Of a stretch of DNA of 64,000 nucleotides, positions 55,866-64,000 are shown piece by piece. Origin of the DNA: Saccharopolyspora erythraea (lineage in GTDB: Bacteria > Actinomycetota > Actinomycetes > Mycobacteriales > Pseudonocardiaceae); NCBI RefSeq assembly GCF_018141105.1, contig NZ_CP054839.1, forward strand, positions 1,240,001 through 1,304,000, given 5' to 3'. The notes under the pieces are model-generated. The model had not been told where the DNA came from, did not search any database, and worked only from the letters and a program-made list of their open reading frames with translations. Position 1 is the first letter of the stretch. Every line of letters starts with the position of its first letter. Position numbers and translations under genes: made by a program.

Positions 55866-56020
55866 TCCGCTCGCGGACCTTCCTCGCGAACCCGGTCCAG
55901 AGTGATCTCCACGCCCGAACCGGCGAGCGGCGACAAGTGCGGTTCGTCGGGCACGTCGGTGAGTGAAACCCCCTCGCAGAACCACCACCGATCATCCCGA
56001 AGCCCGCGGTGTCCGGACAA
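55862..56020 (-). CDS. Small convergent open frame with coding-like sequence
   Basis: From TTG 56020 the frame gives 52 residues ending at TAG 55862, convergent with and touching the rdgB stop. The frame is open back to about 56070 but has no other start codon. The peptide is protein-like: WWFCEGVSLTDVPDEP and [16 protein letters not shown], with a WW pair and an acidic-amphipathic tail. No family is recognised. Upstream GAGCGTGG is a weak ribosome-binding site. It may be a small gene or the 3' remnant of a larger one. Confidence 0.35.
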   Translation of the reverse strand: MSGHRGLRDDRWWFCEGVSLTDVPDEPHLSPLAGSGVEITLDRVREEGPRAD

Positions 56021-56097
56021 CCACGCTCGGCGACCGGGTGTGACGATGCCCGCCCCGGGCTGAAGCCGACTCGTTCAAGAAGCTAACTTTCCGAGTC

Positions 56098-56865
56098 GTG
56101 TTGACCGAATGGTTCGAGCCCGTGGTGCTGGTGGTCGTCGGCTTCCTGTCGGGGGCGATCAACGCGATCGCCGGCGGCGGGTCCCTGCTGGTCTTCCCGG
56201 CGCTGCTGGCGACCGGGATGACGCCGCTCGTCGCCAACGTGACCAACTCCGTGGCGCAGGGACCCGGGTTCGTGGGGGCCGCGCTGAGCCAGCGGGAGGA
56301 CCTGGGCGGCAACCGGCCGCGGGTGGTCACGACCTCGATCGCAGCTGCGGTCGGGTCAGTGCTCGGCTGCGTGCTGCTGATGGTGCTGCCCGGTTCGGTG
56401 TTCGACGCCGTGGTGCCGGTGCTCGTGGGGCTCTCGGCGCTGCTGATGGCGTTCCAGAACACGATCCGCAGATGGCTCGGCAACCCCGACCCCACCGCGC
56501 CGGACCGAACGACGATGCTGACCGTCGGGATCTTCTTCGCCTCGATCTACGGCGGGTACTTCGGCGGCGCGCGCAGCGTGATCTTCATCGCGATCCTGGT
56601 GCTCGCGGCCAACGACACGATGCGCAGGCTCAACGCCCTCAAGAGCTGGCTCGGGCTGATCGGCAGCGCCGTCACCTTCTTGGTGTACGCGCTGATCGCA
56701 CCGGTGGACTGGGTGGCGGTGCTGATGCTGGCGCCGACCACGGTGCTCGGCGGCTGGGTCGGCGGCAAGCTCGCGCAGCGGATCCCGGCGACCCTCCTGC
56801 GCTACGTGGTGGTCGTCATCGCCGCGGGCGTCGCGGTGTACATGGCGATGGACTGGCTGGACTGA
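56098..56865 (+). CDS. TauE/SafE-family membrane permease
   Basis: 255 residues from GTG 56098, with TTG 56101 also possible. TAACTT at 56084-56089 could be a -10 of a leaderless transcript, as no ribosome-binding site is seen. Eight hydrophobic segments and the family's GAINAIAGGGSLLVFPALL near 20 and GGYFGGARSV near 160 place it in the sulfite/organosulfonate exporter family. Substrate unknown; sulfite export would fit with the sulfite-oxidase-like gene elsewhere, but there is no genetic link. Confidence 0.88.
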   Translation: MLTEWFEPVVLVVVGFLSGAINAIAGGGSLLVFPALLATGMTPLVANVTNSVAQGPGFVGAALSQREDLGGNRPRVVTTSIAAAVGSVLGCVLLMVLPGSVFDAVVPVLVGLSALLMAFQNTIRRWLGNPDPTAPDRTTMLTVGIFFASIYGGYFGGARSVIFIAILVLAANDTMRRLNALKSWLGLIGSAVTFLVYALIAPVDWVAVLMLAPTTVLGGWVGGKLAQRIPATLLRYVVVVIAAGVAVYMAMDWLD

Positions 56866-57009
56866 TCCACCGGTGCCTGGCCTGCGTCGCCAGTGCCCCG
56901 GCCGGCGCGAGGGTGTCTCACTCGCTCGCTCGCGCGCACGGAGCGGTGCGACTGGGCGCGGGGCCGGGTCGGGGCACCCGCCGGGTAGGTGCCCACTGGG
57001 CCGGTCCGG

Positions 57010-57483
57010 TCAGACTCCGAGGTCCTTGCGCAGCCGATCGACGTGGCCGGTGGCCTTGACGTTGTAGAGCGCCTTGGCGATCTTGCCCTCCGGGTCGACG
57101 ACGAAGGTCGAGCGGATCACGCCCTGCACCGTCTTGCCGTAGTTCTGCTTCTCGCCGAAGGCGCCCCACGCCGTCATGACCGACTTGTCCTGGTCGGCGA
57201 GCAGCGGGAAGGTCAGGCCCTCGGCGTCGCGGAACGCCACCAGCTTCTCCGGCTTGTCCGGGGAGATCCCCAGGACGTCGAAGCCGGCGTCGTTGAGCAC
57301 GGCCAGGCTGTCGCGGAAGTCGCAGGCTTCCTTGGTGCAGCCCGGCGTGCTCGCGGCGGGGTAGAAGTACACGACCACCGAGCGGCCGCGGTAGTCCGAC
57401 AGGCTGACGGTCTTGCCGTCGGCGTCGGGGAGGGCGAACTCGGGCGCGGTGTCCCCGGCGGAAAGTCGTTGCTGTTCGGTCAT
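57010..57483 (-). CDS. Thiol peroxidase, PrxQ/BCP type
   Basis: 157 residues from ATG 57483. Reduces peroxides in the cytosol using thioredoxin or similar. PGCTKEACDFRD near 48-59 holds the peroxidatic Cys49 and resolving Cys54, both in the five-residue PrxQ spacing. GVIRSTFVVDPEGKI near 125 is also conserved. Single gene. Upstream lie three 33-bp repeats. Confidence 0.93.
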   Translation of the reverse strand: MTEQQRLSAGDTAPEFALPDADGKTVSLSDYRGRSVVVYFYPAASTPGCTKEACDFRDSLAVLNDAGFDVLGISPDKPEKLVAFRDAEGLTFPLLADQDKSVMTAWGAFGEKQNYGKTVQGVIRSTFVVDPEGKIAKALYNVKATGHVDRLRKDLGV

Positions 57484-57499
57484 GCCCCCGACGCTAGCC

Positions 57500-57598
57500 G
57501 ACCGGTCAGGGCCCGAAGACGCCCGTCCCACCGACCGGTCAGGGGCTGAGGACGCCCGTCCCACCGGCCGGTCAGGGCTCGACGACGCCCATCCCGCC
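57500..57598. repeat. Three tandem 33-bp repeats
   Basis: Units at 57500-57532, 57533-57565 and 57566-57598; units 1 and 2 are nearly identical, unit 3 more diverged. All contain the core CCGGTCAGGG and GACGCCC. The third unit includes the 3' end of the small membrane protein gene on the minus strand. Confidence 0.9.
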
Positions 57599-57781
57599 GG
57601 CCGACTCCATCGGCACGGCGACGCCGGCGGACTCCACCGGCACCGAGTGCGACACCGACACGGGAGGTAGCGGTGTGGACGCCTCCCTGCTGCTCGCCGC
57701 GAGGAACCCACCCACCAGGACGCCGGCCACGGCCGAGGCGGTCACGCACATCGCACAGATCGTGTACAGGCGGATGCTCAC
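57572..57781 (-). CDS. Small membrane protein
   Basis: 69 residues from GTG 57781, nine bases after AAGGG. One transmembrane helix (about residues 6-28, IC-AMCVTASAVAGVLVGG in parts) is followed by a Ser/Val/Pro-rich tail with an internal duplication (VPVESAG and VPMESAG). The stop codon lies within the last 33-bp repeat. No known family. It is divergent from poxB and 88 bp upstream of the peroxiredoxin gene, so the mRNA may run into that gene. Confidence 0.6.
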   Translation of the reverse strand: MSIRLYTICAMCVTASAVAGVLVGGFLAASSREASTPLPPVSVSHSVPVESAGVAVPMESAGGMGVVEP

Positions 57782-57997
57782 CGCTGAATCCCTTTCCGAG
57801 AAATCGTTTCAATCGAACGGAACGGCGAGGAGGTGACGTCTCTAGAGAGGTCCTGGCCACCTCCGGACAGCTTGAAGATCGAACCAAGCTCGCCGGGCGT
57901 TACGCCGTTGCGCCGAAAGAGTTCGACTTGCGGGCCGCGGGCACCGCGCGTAGACGTCAGGGGGGTCCACGCCCGTCGGACGCCGCGGAGGACCGCC

Positions 57998-59728
57998 ATG
58001 CCCACAGTCGCCGACCAGTTCATCGAAGTGCTCGTGCAGGCGGGTGTCCGGCGCATCTACGGCATCGTCGGCGACAGCCTGAACCCGGTGGTCGACGCGG
58101 TGCGCCGCAGCGGCGACATCGAGTGGGTGCACGTGCGCCACGAGGAGACCGCCGCGTTCGCCGCGGGCGCCGAGGCGCAGCTCACCGGTCGCCTGGCGGT
58201 GTGCGCGGGCAGTTGCGGGCCGGGCAACCTGCACCTGATCAACGGGCTTTACGACGCGCACCGCAGTGGGGCGCCGGTGCTCGCGCTCGCCTCGCACATC
58301 CCCACGCCGCAGATCGGGACCGCGTTCTTCCAGGAGACCCATCCCGAGCAGATCTTCAGCGAGTGCAGCCACTTCTGCGAGCTGCTGTCGCAGCCGGAGC
58401 AGATGCCGCGGCTGCTGCGCAGCGCGATGCAGGCCGCCGCGGGCAGGCGCGGGGTGTCGGTACTGGTGCTGCCGGGTGACATCGCCGAGCGGCAGGTGGC
58501 CAACCCCACCGGGACCGGCACCGTCGACTGCGAGCCGCCGACCGTCGTACCGCCCGAGGACCAGATCCGGGAGCTGGCGGACTCGCTGAACCGGGCCGAG
58601 CGGGTGATGTTGTTCTGCGGCGCGGGAACGCGCGGCGCCCACAGCGAGGTCATGCGGCTGGCGGGCAAGCTCAACGCGCCGGTCGGGCACGCCCTGCGCG
58701 GCAAGGAGTGGATCCAGTACGACAACCCGTTCGACGTCGGGATGAGCGGCCTGCTCGGCTACGGCGCCTGCCACGAGGCGATGCACAAGGCCGACAGGGT
58801 CGTGCTGCTGGGCACCGACTTCCCGTACGACAACTTCCTGCCACAGGCCCGGACGGTGCAGGTCGACATCGAGCCCACGCACCTGGGCAGGCGCACGGCG
58901 CTGGACTTCGCCGTGCTGGGCGACGTCGGCGAGACGATCCGCGCGGTCCTGCCGCTGGTGCGGCAGAAGACCGACCGCTCGTTCCTGGACCGGATGCTCA
59001 AGGAGCACGCGGACCTGCTCGAGCGGGTCGTGGACGCCTACACCCGCAACGTCGAGAACCAGGTGCCGACCCACCCCGAGTACGTCGCCGACATCCTCGA
59101 CGACGTCGCCGCCGAGGACGCGGTGTTCACAGTGGACACCGGGATGTGCAACGTGTGGGCCGCGCGCTACATCTCGCCCAACGGCAGGCGTCGCGTCCTG
59201 GGGTCGTTCGTGCACGGCTCGATGGCCAACGCGCTGCCGCAGGCCATCGGCGCGCAGTGCGCGGACCCGCGGCGCCAGGTGATAGCGATGGCCGGCGACG
59301 GCGGGCTGTCGATGCTGCTTGGCGACCTGCTCAGCCTGCGCACGCACCGGCTGCCGGTGAAGGTGGTGGTCTTCAACAACTCGTCGCTGGGCATGGTGAA
59401 GCTGGAGATGCTGGTCGACGGGTTGCCCGACTTCGGCACCGACCACGACCAGGTCGACTTCGCCGCGCTGGCCTCGGCCGCGGGAATCCCGGCGGTGCGG
59501 GTGGAGAAACCGGGCGAGGTGCGCGACGCGCTGGGGGAGATGCTGCGGCGGCCGGGCCCTGCGCTGGTCGACGTGGTCACCGACCCCAACGCACTGTCGA
59601 TCCCGCCGCGCATCACCGGAACCCAGGTGAAGGGCTTCGCGCTGGCGGTCAGCCGCACGGTGCTTTCCGGCGGAGTGGGGAAGATGGTGCAGCTCGCTCG
59701 GAGCAACCTGCGCAACGTCCCGCGGTGA
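57998..59728 (+). CDS. poxB: Thiamine-diphosphate-dependent pyruvate oxidase
   Basis: 576 residues from ATG 57998, five bases after GGAGGA. It decarboxylates pyruvate oxidatively to acetate and passes electrons to the quinone pool at the membrane. ThDP-binding Glu in HEETAAFAAGAEAQ near 47, the FAD-type middle domain with VLLGTDFPYDNFLPQ near 268 and the ThDP motif GDGGLSMLLGDLLSL near 433 to NNSSLGMVKLEM are visible. Acetolactate synthases share this fold, but the C-terminal extension and sequence fit the PoxB group better. Monocistronic. Confidence 0.88.
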   Translation: MPTVADQFIEVLVQAGVRRIYGIVGDSLNPVVDAVRRSGDIEWVHVRHEETAAFAAGAEAQLTGRLAVCAGSCGPGNLHLINGLYDAHRSGAPVLALASHIPTPQIGTAFFQETHPEQIFSECSHFCELLSQPEQMPRLLRSAMQAAAGRRGVSVLVLPGDIAERQVANPTGTGTVDCEPPTVVPPEDQIRELADSLNRAERVMLFCGAGTRGAHSEVMRLAGKLNAPVGHALRGKEWIQYDNPFDVGMSGLLGYGACHEAMHKADRVVLLGTDFPYDNFLPQARTVQVDIEPTHLGRRTALDFAVLGDVGETIRAVLPLVRQKTDRSFLDRMLKEHADLLERVVDAYTRNVENQVPTHPEYVADILDDVAAEDAVFTVDTGMCNVWAARYISPNGRRRVLGSFVHGSMANALPQAIGAQCADPRRQVIAMAGDGGLSMLLGDLLSLRTHRLPVKVVVFNNSSLGMVKLEMLVDGLPDFGTDHDQVDFAALASAAGIPAVRVEKPGEVRDALGEMLRRPGPALVDVVTDPNALSIPPRITGTQVKGFALAVSRTVLSGGVGKMVQLARSNLRNVPR

Positions 59729-59797
59729 TCCTGTGCCGTGCCGCGGTGACTAGGTCCGATGTGCAGCTTTGAGCCTGGACAACGTTGTGCCGCGGCT

Positions 59798-59864
59798 GAA
59801 CCAGTCCGATGTGCCGGGGGTGAACCAGTCCGAGATGTCGGGGTGGATCGGTCCGATGTGTCGG
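59798..59864. repeat. 24-bp short tandem repeat
   Basis: Units beginning GAACCAGTCCG at 59798 and 59822 and a partial third from 59846. The GGTCCGATGTG stretch at 59753 is similar. The region 59729-60020 holds no other feature apart from the likely promoter of the next gene. Confidence 0.75.
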
Positions 59865-60020
59865 AGTCGAGGCGCCCGATTTCCCGTAGTGACGGAAATT
59901 ACGGCTGCGCCGTTCGGTTGGTAGCGCTTCGCCGCACGCTTGTTGATCACTTATCGTGCCGTAGTTGGCGAAGGGTGACTCGATGGTGACGCAGGGTTGG
60001 CGGGGGTGGACACTGGGATC

Positions 60021-60869
60021 ATGACAGTGAGTCCCACCGTGCGCCGTCGACGCCTCGCCGCGGAGTTGCGCAGGCTCCGGGCCCTGGCCGAGGTCACCCA
60101 GCAGCAGGCGGCCGCCCACCTCGGATGTACCCAGGCCAAGATCGGCCGGTTCGAGACCGCGAAGCGCTCGCCGTCGGTCGGCGACGTGTCCGCGCTCCTC
60201 GACTTCTACGCCGTGGAGGGAGCTGAAAGGGACCAGCTGATCAACCTCGCCCGCGACGCGCGAAAGCGCGGCTGGTGGCACTCCTACAGCGATGTGCTCC
60301 CGGAGTGGTACGAGACCTACGTGGGATTGGAAGCCGAAGCTTCCTCAATTCACACCTACGAGTCCGAGGCCATTCCGGGGCTGCTGCAGACGCCCGAATA
60401 TGCTTTCGCGTTGACAAAAGCGACACTCATTCGGGCGGACGAGTCGGAGATAACCCGAAGAGTCGATCTGCGGATTAAGCGGCAGCAGCGAGTCACCGGC
60501 CCCAACCCGCTGGAGCTGTGGGTCGTGGTGGGCGAGGTGGCGCTGCGGCGCTGCGTCGGTGGCCCGGGCGTGCTGCGCAGGCAGTTGGAGCACGTGCTGA
60601 AGCTGGTGGAGCAGCCGAATGTGACGCTGCAGGTGATGCCGCTGGACGCCGGTGCGCATCCGGCGCAGGCTGGTCCATTCGTGATACTGCGCTACTCCAA
60701 TCATGTGGACCCCGACGTAGTTTATTTGGAAACCCACGTGGGTGGTCTCTACCTCGAAAGGGAGATCGAGCTGTCCAACTACGTGATGATGATGGACCAT
60801 CTACGCGCACATGCGATAGACCCTGAGGGGTCTATTCAACTCATCAACGAGCGCATAGGAGAGCTGTAG
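60021..60869 (+). CDS. XRE-family regulator with DUF5753 (Scr1-like)
   Basis: 282 residues from ATG 60021; GTG 60006 is in frame. N-terminal helix-turn-helix at about 10-65 (TQQQAAAHLGCTQAKIGRFE), then a DUF5753/Scr1 domain with YESEAIPGLLQTPEYA near 113 and VALRRCVGG, LQVMPLDAGAHPA near 212. These regulators are abundant in spore- or mycelium-forming actinomycetes and are paired with a DUF397 gene, which follows immediately. The pair behaves as a regulator and its partner in development in related genera. Confidence 0.92.
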   Translation: MTVSPTVRRRRLAAELRRLRALAEVTQQQAAAHLGCTQAKIGRFETAKRSPSVGDVSALLDFYAVEGAERDQLINLARDARKRGWWHSYSDVLPEWYETYVGLEAEASSIHTYESEAIPGLLQTPEYAFALTKATLIRADESEITRRVDLRIKRQQRVTGPNPLELWVVVGEVALRRCVGGPGVLRRQLEHVLKLVEQPNVTLQVMPLDAGAHPAQAGPFVILRYSNHVDPDVVYLETHVGGLYLEREIELSNYVMMMDHLRAHAIDPEGSIQLINERIGEL

Positions 60870-61061
60870 ATGGAATACATCACCGACTGGCGCACCAGCA
60901 CCCGGACCCAGGGTCAGGGGCAGTGCGTCGAGGTCGGATTCGGCGCCCAGCGGGTCGGTGTCCGCGACACCAAGAACCGCGCCGGAGGTCACTTCACGGT
61001 GGCTTCCCGGCGGTGGCAGGAGTTCGTCAGCGGGGTGAAGCGCGGGATCTTCGACGCCTGA
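60870..61061 (+). CDS. DUF397 protein
   Basis: 63 residues from ATG 60870, directly after the XRE gene's stop. The full DUF397 pattern is present: DWRTSTRTQ, CVEVGF, VGVRDTKN and WQEFVSGVKRGIFD. It is the likely partner that binds the preceding XRE regulator. Ends at 61061, followed by a strong hairpin 200 bp on. Confidence 0.93.
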   Translation: MEYITDWRTSTRTQGQGQCVEVGFGAQRVGVRDTKNRAGGHFTVASRRWQEFVSGVKRGIFDA

Positions 61062-61261
61062 CCGCCGTGGTGGCTCCGCTGTTCGGGGGAGCGGAGCCCT
61101 ACCCGGACACCGGCGTACGCGCTCCGGCGCTTTGTCTTGGTAGCAACCGGATTCGCCAGATGCGGGCGGGAAGTCGGCCATCGAGCCCACCGATGACGAC
61201 GTACCGGCGGCGTAAGCCACGTGCCGGATGCACGAACGTCGCAGCAGACTCCGAAAGCGAA

Positions 61262-61299
61262 CGCCGGAACCCGCCGCCGAGCCGATGCGGGTTCCGGCG
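61262..61299. terminator. 13-bp hairpin in the convergent gap
   Basis: Arms 61262-61274 and 61287-61299 form a perfect 13-bp stem with a 12-nt loop. It lies in the 303-bp gap 61062-61364, which otherwise holds nothing I can support, between the DUF397 gene and the PH-domain gene. Confidence 0.7.
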
Positions 61300-61364
61300 C
61301 AAGGAGCACGAATGTGGAGTCCGGCGAGCGGAGCAACAATGCGCAGTCAGGCGCCGGAAGGTCT

Positions 61365-62960
61365 TCAGTTGCCAGAGGTTCGCCCCTCGAGGAACGGTTC
61401 CAGCAAGCCTGGTACGGCTTCGGCGGCGACGCCGAGACCGTCGGATGTGTGGACGTCGGGCATCTTGTAGGCGCCCGATCCGGCGGCGGTGATGGCCGCG
61501 ACGGTGACGAGATCCGAACGTCGTTGGAACAGCGACTGCCTGACGCGCCAGCCGATGATTCCGTCGCGCTGCAGGGCCACCGTCCGGCGGACGCCGGTGC
61601 CGCGGCGCACGACCAGATAGCGGTCGCCGAGCCGGTGGCCCAGGCTGCGGTATGCGTCGGAGCCCACCGCGAAGGCGACAGCCGCCCCGGCGGCGGCGAC
61701 CGCGAGCACTGTCCACATCGGTATCCAGCCCAGCGCCGCGAACACCGCGAGTGCTGCGACGAGCGGCAGCAGCGCGAACAGCGCCCACGTGACGCGGCGA
61801 CGACGGGCCACGCGCGGGTGTGCCCGCAGCTTACCGTTCGCCGGCGGCTCGGCTTCGCGCAGCACGACGGCCGAGACCCGTTGCGCCTCCGCCAGCGGCG
61901 CCGGCGGCAGCAACGTCTTGTTCTCGGTTCCCTTGCCGTCCTTCGCCGCGCTCAGGCCGGTCGCGACCGCGTTCGTGCGGGCACCGCCCGCCCAGCGCAG
62001 CACCAGCGGTTCGGAGATCTCGACACCGCGCAGCCTGCCCTCCTCGAGCGAGACCGAGCGGGTGGTGAGCAGACCGCGACGCACCCGCAGCGTCGTGTCG
62101 TGCTCGCGGGTCAGCCGGAAGCCCCACCACATCTCGACCGACAGCAGCAGCGCACCGAGCATGCCGGTGGCCAGCGCCACCAGCGCACCGCCGCTGATCG
62201 TCATCCACAGCGGGAACCGCTCCAGCTGCTCGAGGATGGTCTGGAACACGCCGAACTCGACGAGCACTTCGCGGAACGACCCGAACGCCGAGGCGATCGC
62301 ACCCCAGACGATGGCGGCGAGCGACACCGTCAGCGCGCCGTAGCCCAGCCACGCCGGGTTGAGCGCGGCGAGCAGGCCGTCGGTCACCTGCGCGGTGGGC
62401 GAGGCCGTCGACTGGCGCTGCGGCGAGTGCAGTAGTTCCCGTCGCAGGGCCTCCGCGCGGTGCACCGGGATGGCGTCCAGCTTCAGCTCGGCGTTCTCCC
62501 CGCTGGACTGCCCGGTGCCGATCTTGACCACGGCGAGGCGGAACACGCGGTGGACGGGATCGGAGGTGAGGTCGACCGCGCGGATGCGGTCCCGCGGGAT
62601 CCAGCGGTGGCTGCGCGACAGGACGCCCTTGCGCAGTTCGAACCGCTCGTCGGTCACCCGGTACGAGGTGACGTACCAGTCGTAGGCGGCGCCGCCGCAG
62701 AGCAGCAAGGCGATGGCGACCCAGATTCCAGCGGTGGTCAGCAGCGCTCCCGCACTCGCCCGGGACACCAGCATGACCGCCAGGGTCGGGATCAGCGGGG
62801 CCAGCACGAGGATCACGGTGACGAACACCGTTCTGGCGTCGAGCCGGTGCCACGCGGCGGTGAGGTCGTCGGGGCTACCCGACTGCGTTGACGACGTCGG
62901 CTGCTGGGGCGTGGCCGAGCGGTGCGAGGGCGGAGAGTGGTCGTGGTCCGCGGGTGTCAT
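61365..62960 (-). CDS. PH-domain (YdbT-like) membrane protein
   Basis: 531 residues; ATG 62960 overlaps the upstream gene stop (ATGA). Hydrophobic pairs lie at about 43-95, 200-290 and 390-435 and separate three bacterial PH (DUF304-type) domains: YRVTDERFELRKGVLSR near 100, REHDTTLRVRRGLLTTRSV near 285 and LVVRRGTGVRRTVALQRD near 455. The family includes YdbT, encoded with YdbS. Function unknown, suggested in envelope stress. N-terminal 35 residues are polar and Ser/Pro-rich. Confidence 0.88.
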   Translation of the reverse strand: MTPADHDHSPPSHRSATPQQPTSSTQSGSPDDLTAAWHRLDARTVFVTVILVLAPLIPTLAVMLVSRASAGALLTTAGIWVAIALLLCGGAAYDWYVTSYRVTDERFELRKGVLSRSHRWIPRDRIRAVDLTSDPVHRVFRLAVVKIGTGQSSGENAELKLDAIPVHRAEALRRELLHSPQRQSTASPTAQVTDGLLAALNPAWLGYGALTVSLAAIVWGAIASAFGSFREVLVEFGVFQTILEQLERFPLWMTISGGALVALATGMLGALLLSVEMWWGFRLTREHDTTLRVRRGLLTTRSVSLEEGRLRGVEISEPLVLRWAGGARTNAVATGLSAAKDGKGTENKTLLPPAPLAEAQRVSAVVLREAEPPANGKLRAHPRVARRRRVTWALFALLPLVAALAVFAALGWIPMWTVLAVAAAGAAVAFAVGSDAYRSLGHRLGDRYLVVRRGTGVRRTVALQRDGIIGWRVRQSLFQRRSDLVTVAAITAAGSGAYKMPDVHTSDGLGVAAEAVPGLLEPFLEGRTSGN

Positions 62961-63475
62961 GTCGCATCACCCGGCGTCGCCTGGGTTGTGGCGGTGAGCT
63001 GCTGGACGAGGTCTACGGCGACCTGGCGGTCGAGACCTTCGATGGTGAGCGGCCCGGCCGCGGACGCGGTGGTGACGGTGACGCTGGAGAGGTCGAACAT
63101 CTGCTGGAGCGGCCCGCGCACGGTGTCCACGGTCTGGATGCGGGACATCGGCGCGACCCGCCATTCCTGGCTGATCCAGCCCGCGGCCGTGTAGACGGCG
63201 TCGTCGGTGGTCTCCCAGCGATGCACCCGGTAGCGCCACCTGGGCATCACGAGCACGTACGCGATGCCCAGGACGGCGACGACCGCCAGCGCCAGCAGGA
63301 GCCAGAAGCGGGCAGGCGTGATGAAGAAGGCAGCGACCGCGAGGGCCACCACCGGCACGGCGACCGCCAGCAGCGCCTGCACGGTCCAGCAGGAGACGGC
63401 ACGTCGGTCGACGCGATGGCGGGGCGGGCGCAGCCGCAGTTCTCCGGCTTGCCCGGTCGGTTCGGCGGTCACCAT
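62957..63475 (-). CDS. PH-domain (YdbS-like) membrane protein
   Basis: 172 residues from ATG 63475. Two membrane segments (about 30-75) and a C-terminal bacterial PH domain with YRVHRWETTDDAVYTAAGW and MSRIQTVDTVRGPLQQMF near 105. Partner of the following gene, coupled by a 4-bp overlap. Same two-gene order as ydbST in Bacillus. Confidence 0.9.
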   Translation of the reverse strand: MVTAEPTGQAGELRLRPPRHRVDRRAVSCWTVQALLAVAVPVVALAVAAFFITPARFWLLLALAVVAVLGIAYVLVMPRWRYRVHRWETTDDAVYTAAGWISQEWRVAPMSRIQTVDTVRGPLQQMFDLSSVTVTTASAAGPLTIEGLDRQVAVDLVQQLTATTQATPGDAT

Positions 63476-63851
63476 GGCCTACTTTCTCGTGGTTTCTCAG
63501 GTCATTGTTGCAGCGGGAGGCGGGCGTTCACCGTGGTTCACGTACACGAGCCCGGGTGGACAGACGCCGCAGCGTCTGGCGCGGGCGACTTGCCAGTGCC
63601 CGCCGGAGGTGGCACCGGGCTCCACAGCTCCGGTACAGCCGGAGCGATATGCCGACCGGCCGTTGGACGTAGGCGGTCGGGTCGCACCCCCTGAACCGAC
63701 CCGACCGCCCAATCCCACCCCCGCTTGAGGACCCGCCCCGGCTCCAGCAGGAGCTGGAGTGGAGCGCCCGCCAGGGAACGTCGGAACACAGGTGTGGCGC
63801 CGAACCACGTCCCGCGGCGCATGCATCCGGTACCGGCAGCGGGGACGGAAG
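63476..63851. other. Intergenic region, no gene seen
   Basis: 376 bp between the YdbS-like start and the stop of the partial gene at the edge. It contains one hairpin at 63672-63709; promoter hexamers of the ydbST-like pair could not be assigned. Confidence 0.45.
63672..63709 (-). terminator. 13-bp hairpin
   Basis: Perfect arms 63672-63684 and 63697-63709 with a 12-nt loop, 143 bp past the stop of the partial gene at the right edge. Confidence 0.65.
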
Positions 63852-64000
63852 TCACAAGTGACGCAGCCTTGGCCAGATGACCTCCCAACGCTCCTGCTTC
63901 CCGGTGAGCAGCCACACGGGCTGTTCGCCGGACCCGACCTGTTCCACCCGGGCGAAGTACCGGGGCAAACCGCCGAGGTCGGAGCCGACGTAGAGCACGT
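63852..64000 (-). CDS. Partial hypothetical gene at the window edge
   Basis: Only the C-terminal 48 residues are in the window; the frame is open to the right edge and stops at TGA 63852. The peptide (LGGLPRYFARVEQVGSGEQP and ERWEVIWPRLRHL) is protein-like and probably cytosolic, with a small beta segment and a Trp-rich end. No family is recognised and the start is outside. Confidence 0.6.
   Translation of the reverse strand, partial: VLYVGSDLGGLPRYFARVEQVGSGEQPVWLLTGKQERWEVIWPRLRHL

Noticed and set aside
57842..59446. Minus-strand frame opposite poxB
   Set aside because: Antisense shadow; the plus-strand frame has all ThDP-binding motifs.

Overview
The window is high-GC DNA dominated by G/C third positions, with many GTG and TTG starts and dense short-overlap operons. 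A mycobacterial-type succinate dehydrogenase, a PE/PPE/EspG-like group, an XRE-DUF397 pair and mycothiol-type enzymes point to an actinomycete of the Pseudonocardiaceae, probably Saccharopolyspora or a close relative. The genus is an inference. I see no rRNA, tRNA, CRISPR array, insertion sequence or prophage.

Layout. 1-5.1 kb: a cytochrome P450 cut by the window edge, a tiny membrane protein, and a three-subunit molybdenum hydroxylase operon (CoxL form II, CoxS, CoxM). 5.5-12.5 kb: a UvrD-like helicase, then two divergent envelope groups (sulfite-oxidase-like enzyme, polytopic membrane protein and cupredoxin-like lipoprotein on one side; a large membrane protein and a one-span protein on the other) that share a region with a strong dyad. 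12.8-16.6 kb: a succinate dehydrogenase operon of the mycobacterial Sdh1 type. 16.7-21.4 kb: a DUF3558-like membrane protein divergent from a compact group of PE/WXG-like protein, DUF3558 lipoprotein, PPE-like protein and EspG chaperone, with no ESX secretion machinery nearby. 21.4-22.7 kb: a repeat-rich gap. 22.7-28.3 kb: VanZ-like protein, SDR, HAD phosphatase, lipoprotein thioesterase, membrane protein and a DUF305-like lipoprotein.

28.7-34.1 kb: cytochrome oxidase subunit I (ctaD) and phosphoserine phosphatase (serB), a DUF418 membrane protein and a PTH2 peptidyl-tRNA hydrolase. 34.4-39 kb: a five-gene minus-strand operon holding an ECF biotin transporter (BioY, ATPase, T component) interleaved with an AMP-forming ligase and a thiolase homologue. 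40-55.9 kb: a block matching the gene order I recall for M. tuberculosis Rv1329c-Rv1341: dinG, pncB, clpS, DUF2017, P1 peptidase, mec, cysO, cysM, rhomboid, murI, a cAMP-phosphodiesterase-like MBL protein, rph and rdgB. It is interrupted by pncA and an MPI-like gene, a MarR/P450 pair, an SMP-30 gene and an Imm1-like gene. 56-64 kb: TauE/SafE permease, PrxQ peroxiredoxin, a repeat-linked small membrane protein, pyruvate oxidase, an XRE-DUF397 pair, two PH-domain membrane proteins and a partial gene at the edge.

Coherent pathways are cysteine synthesis through the CysO-thiocarboxylate route (mec-cysO-cysM), NAD salvage (pncA-pncB), respiratory chain components (sdh, ctaD, poxB), biotin import, and RNA/nucleotide housekeeping (rph, rdgB, pth2). 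Several genes lack a Shine-Dalgarno sequence but have a TANNNT hexamer about 7 nt before the start codon, suggesting leaderless transcripts.
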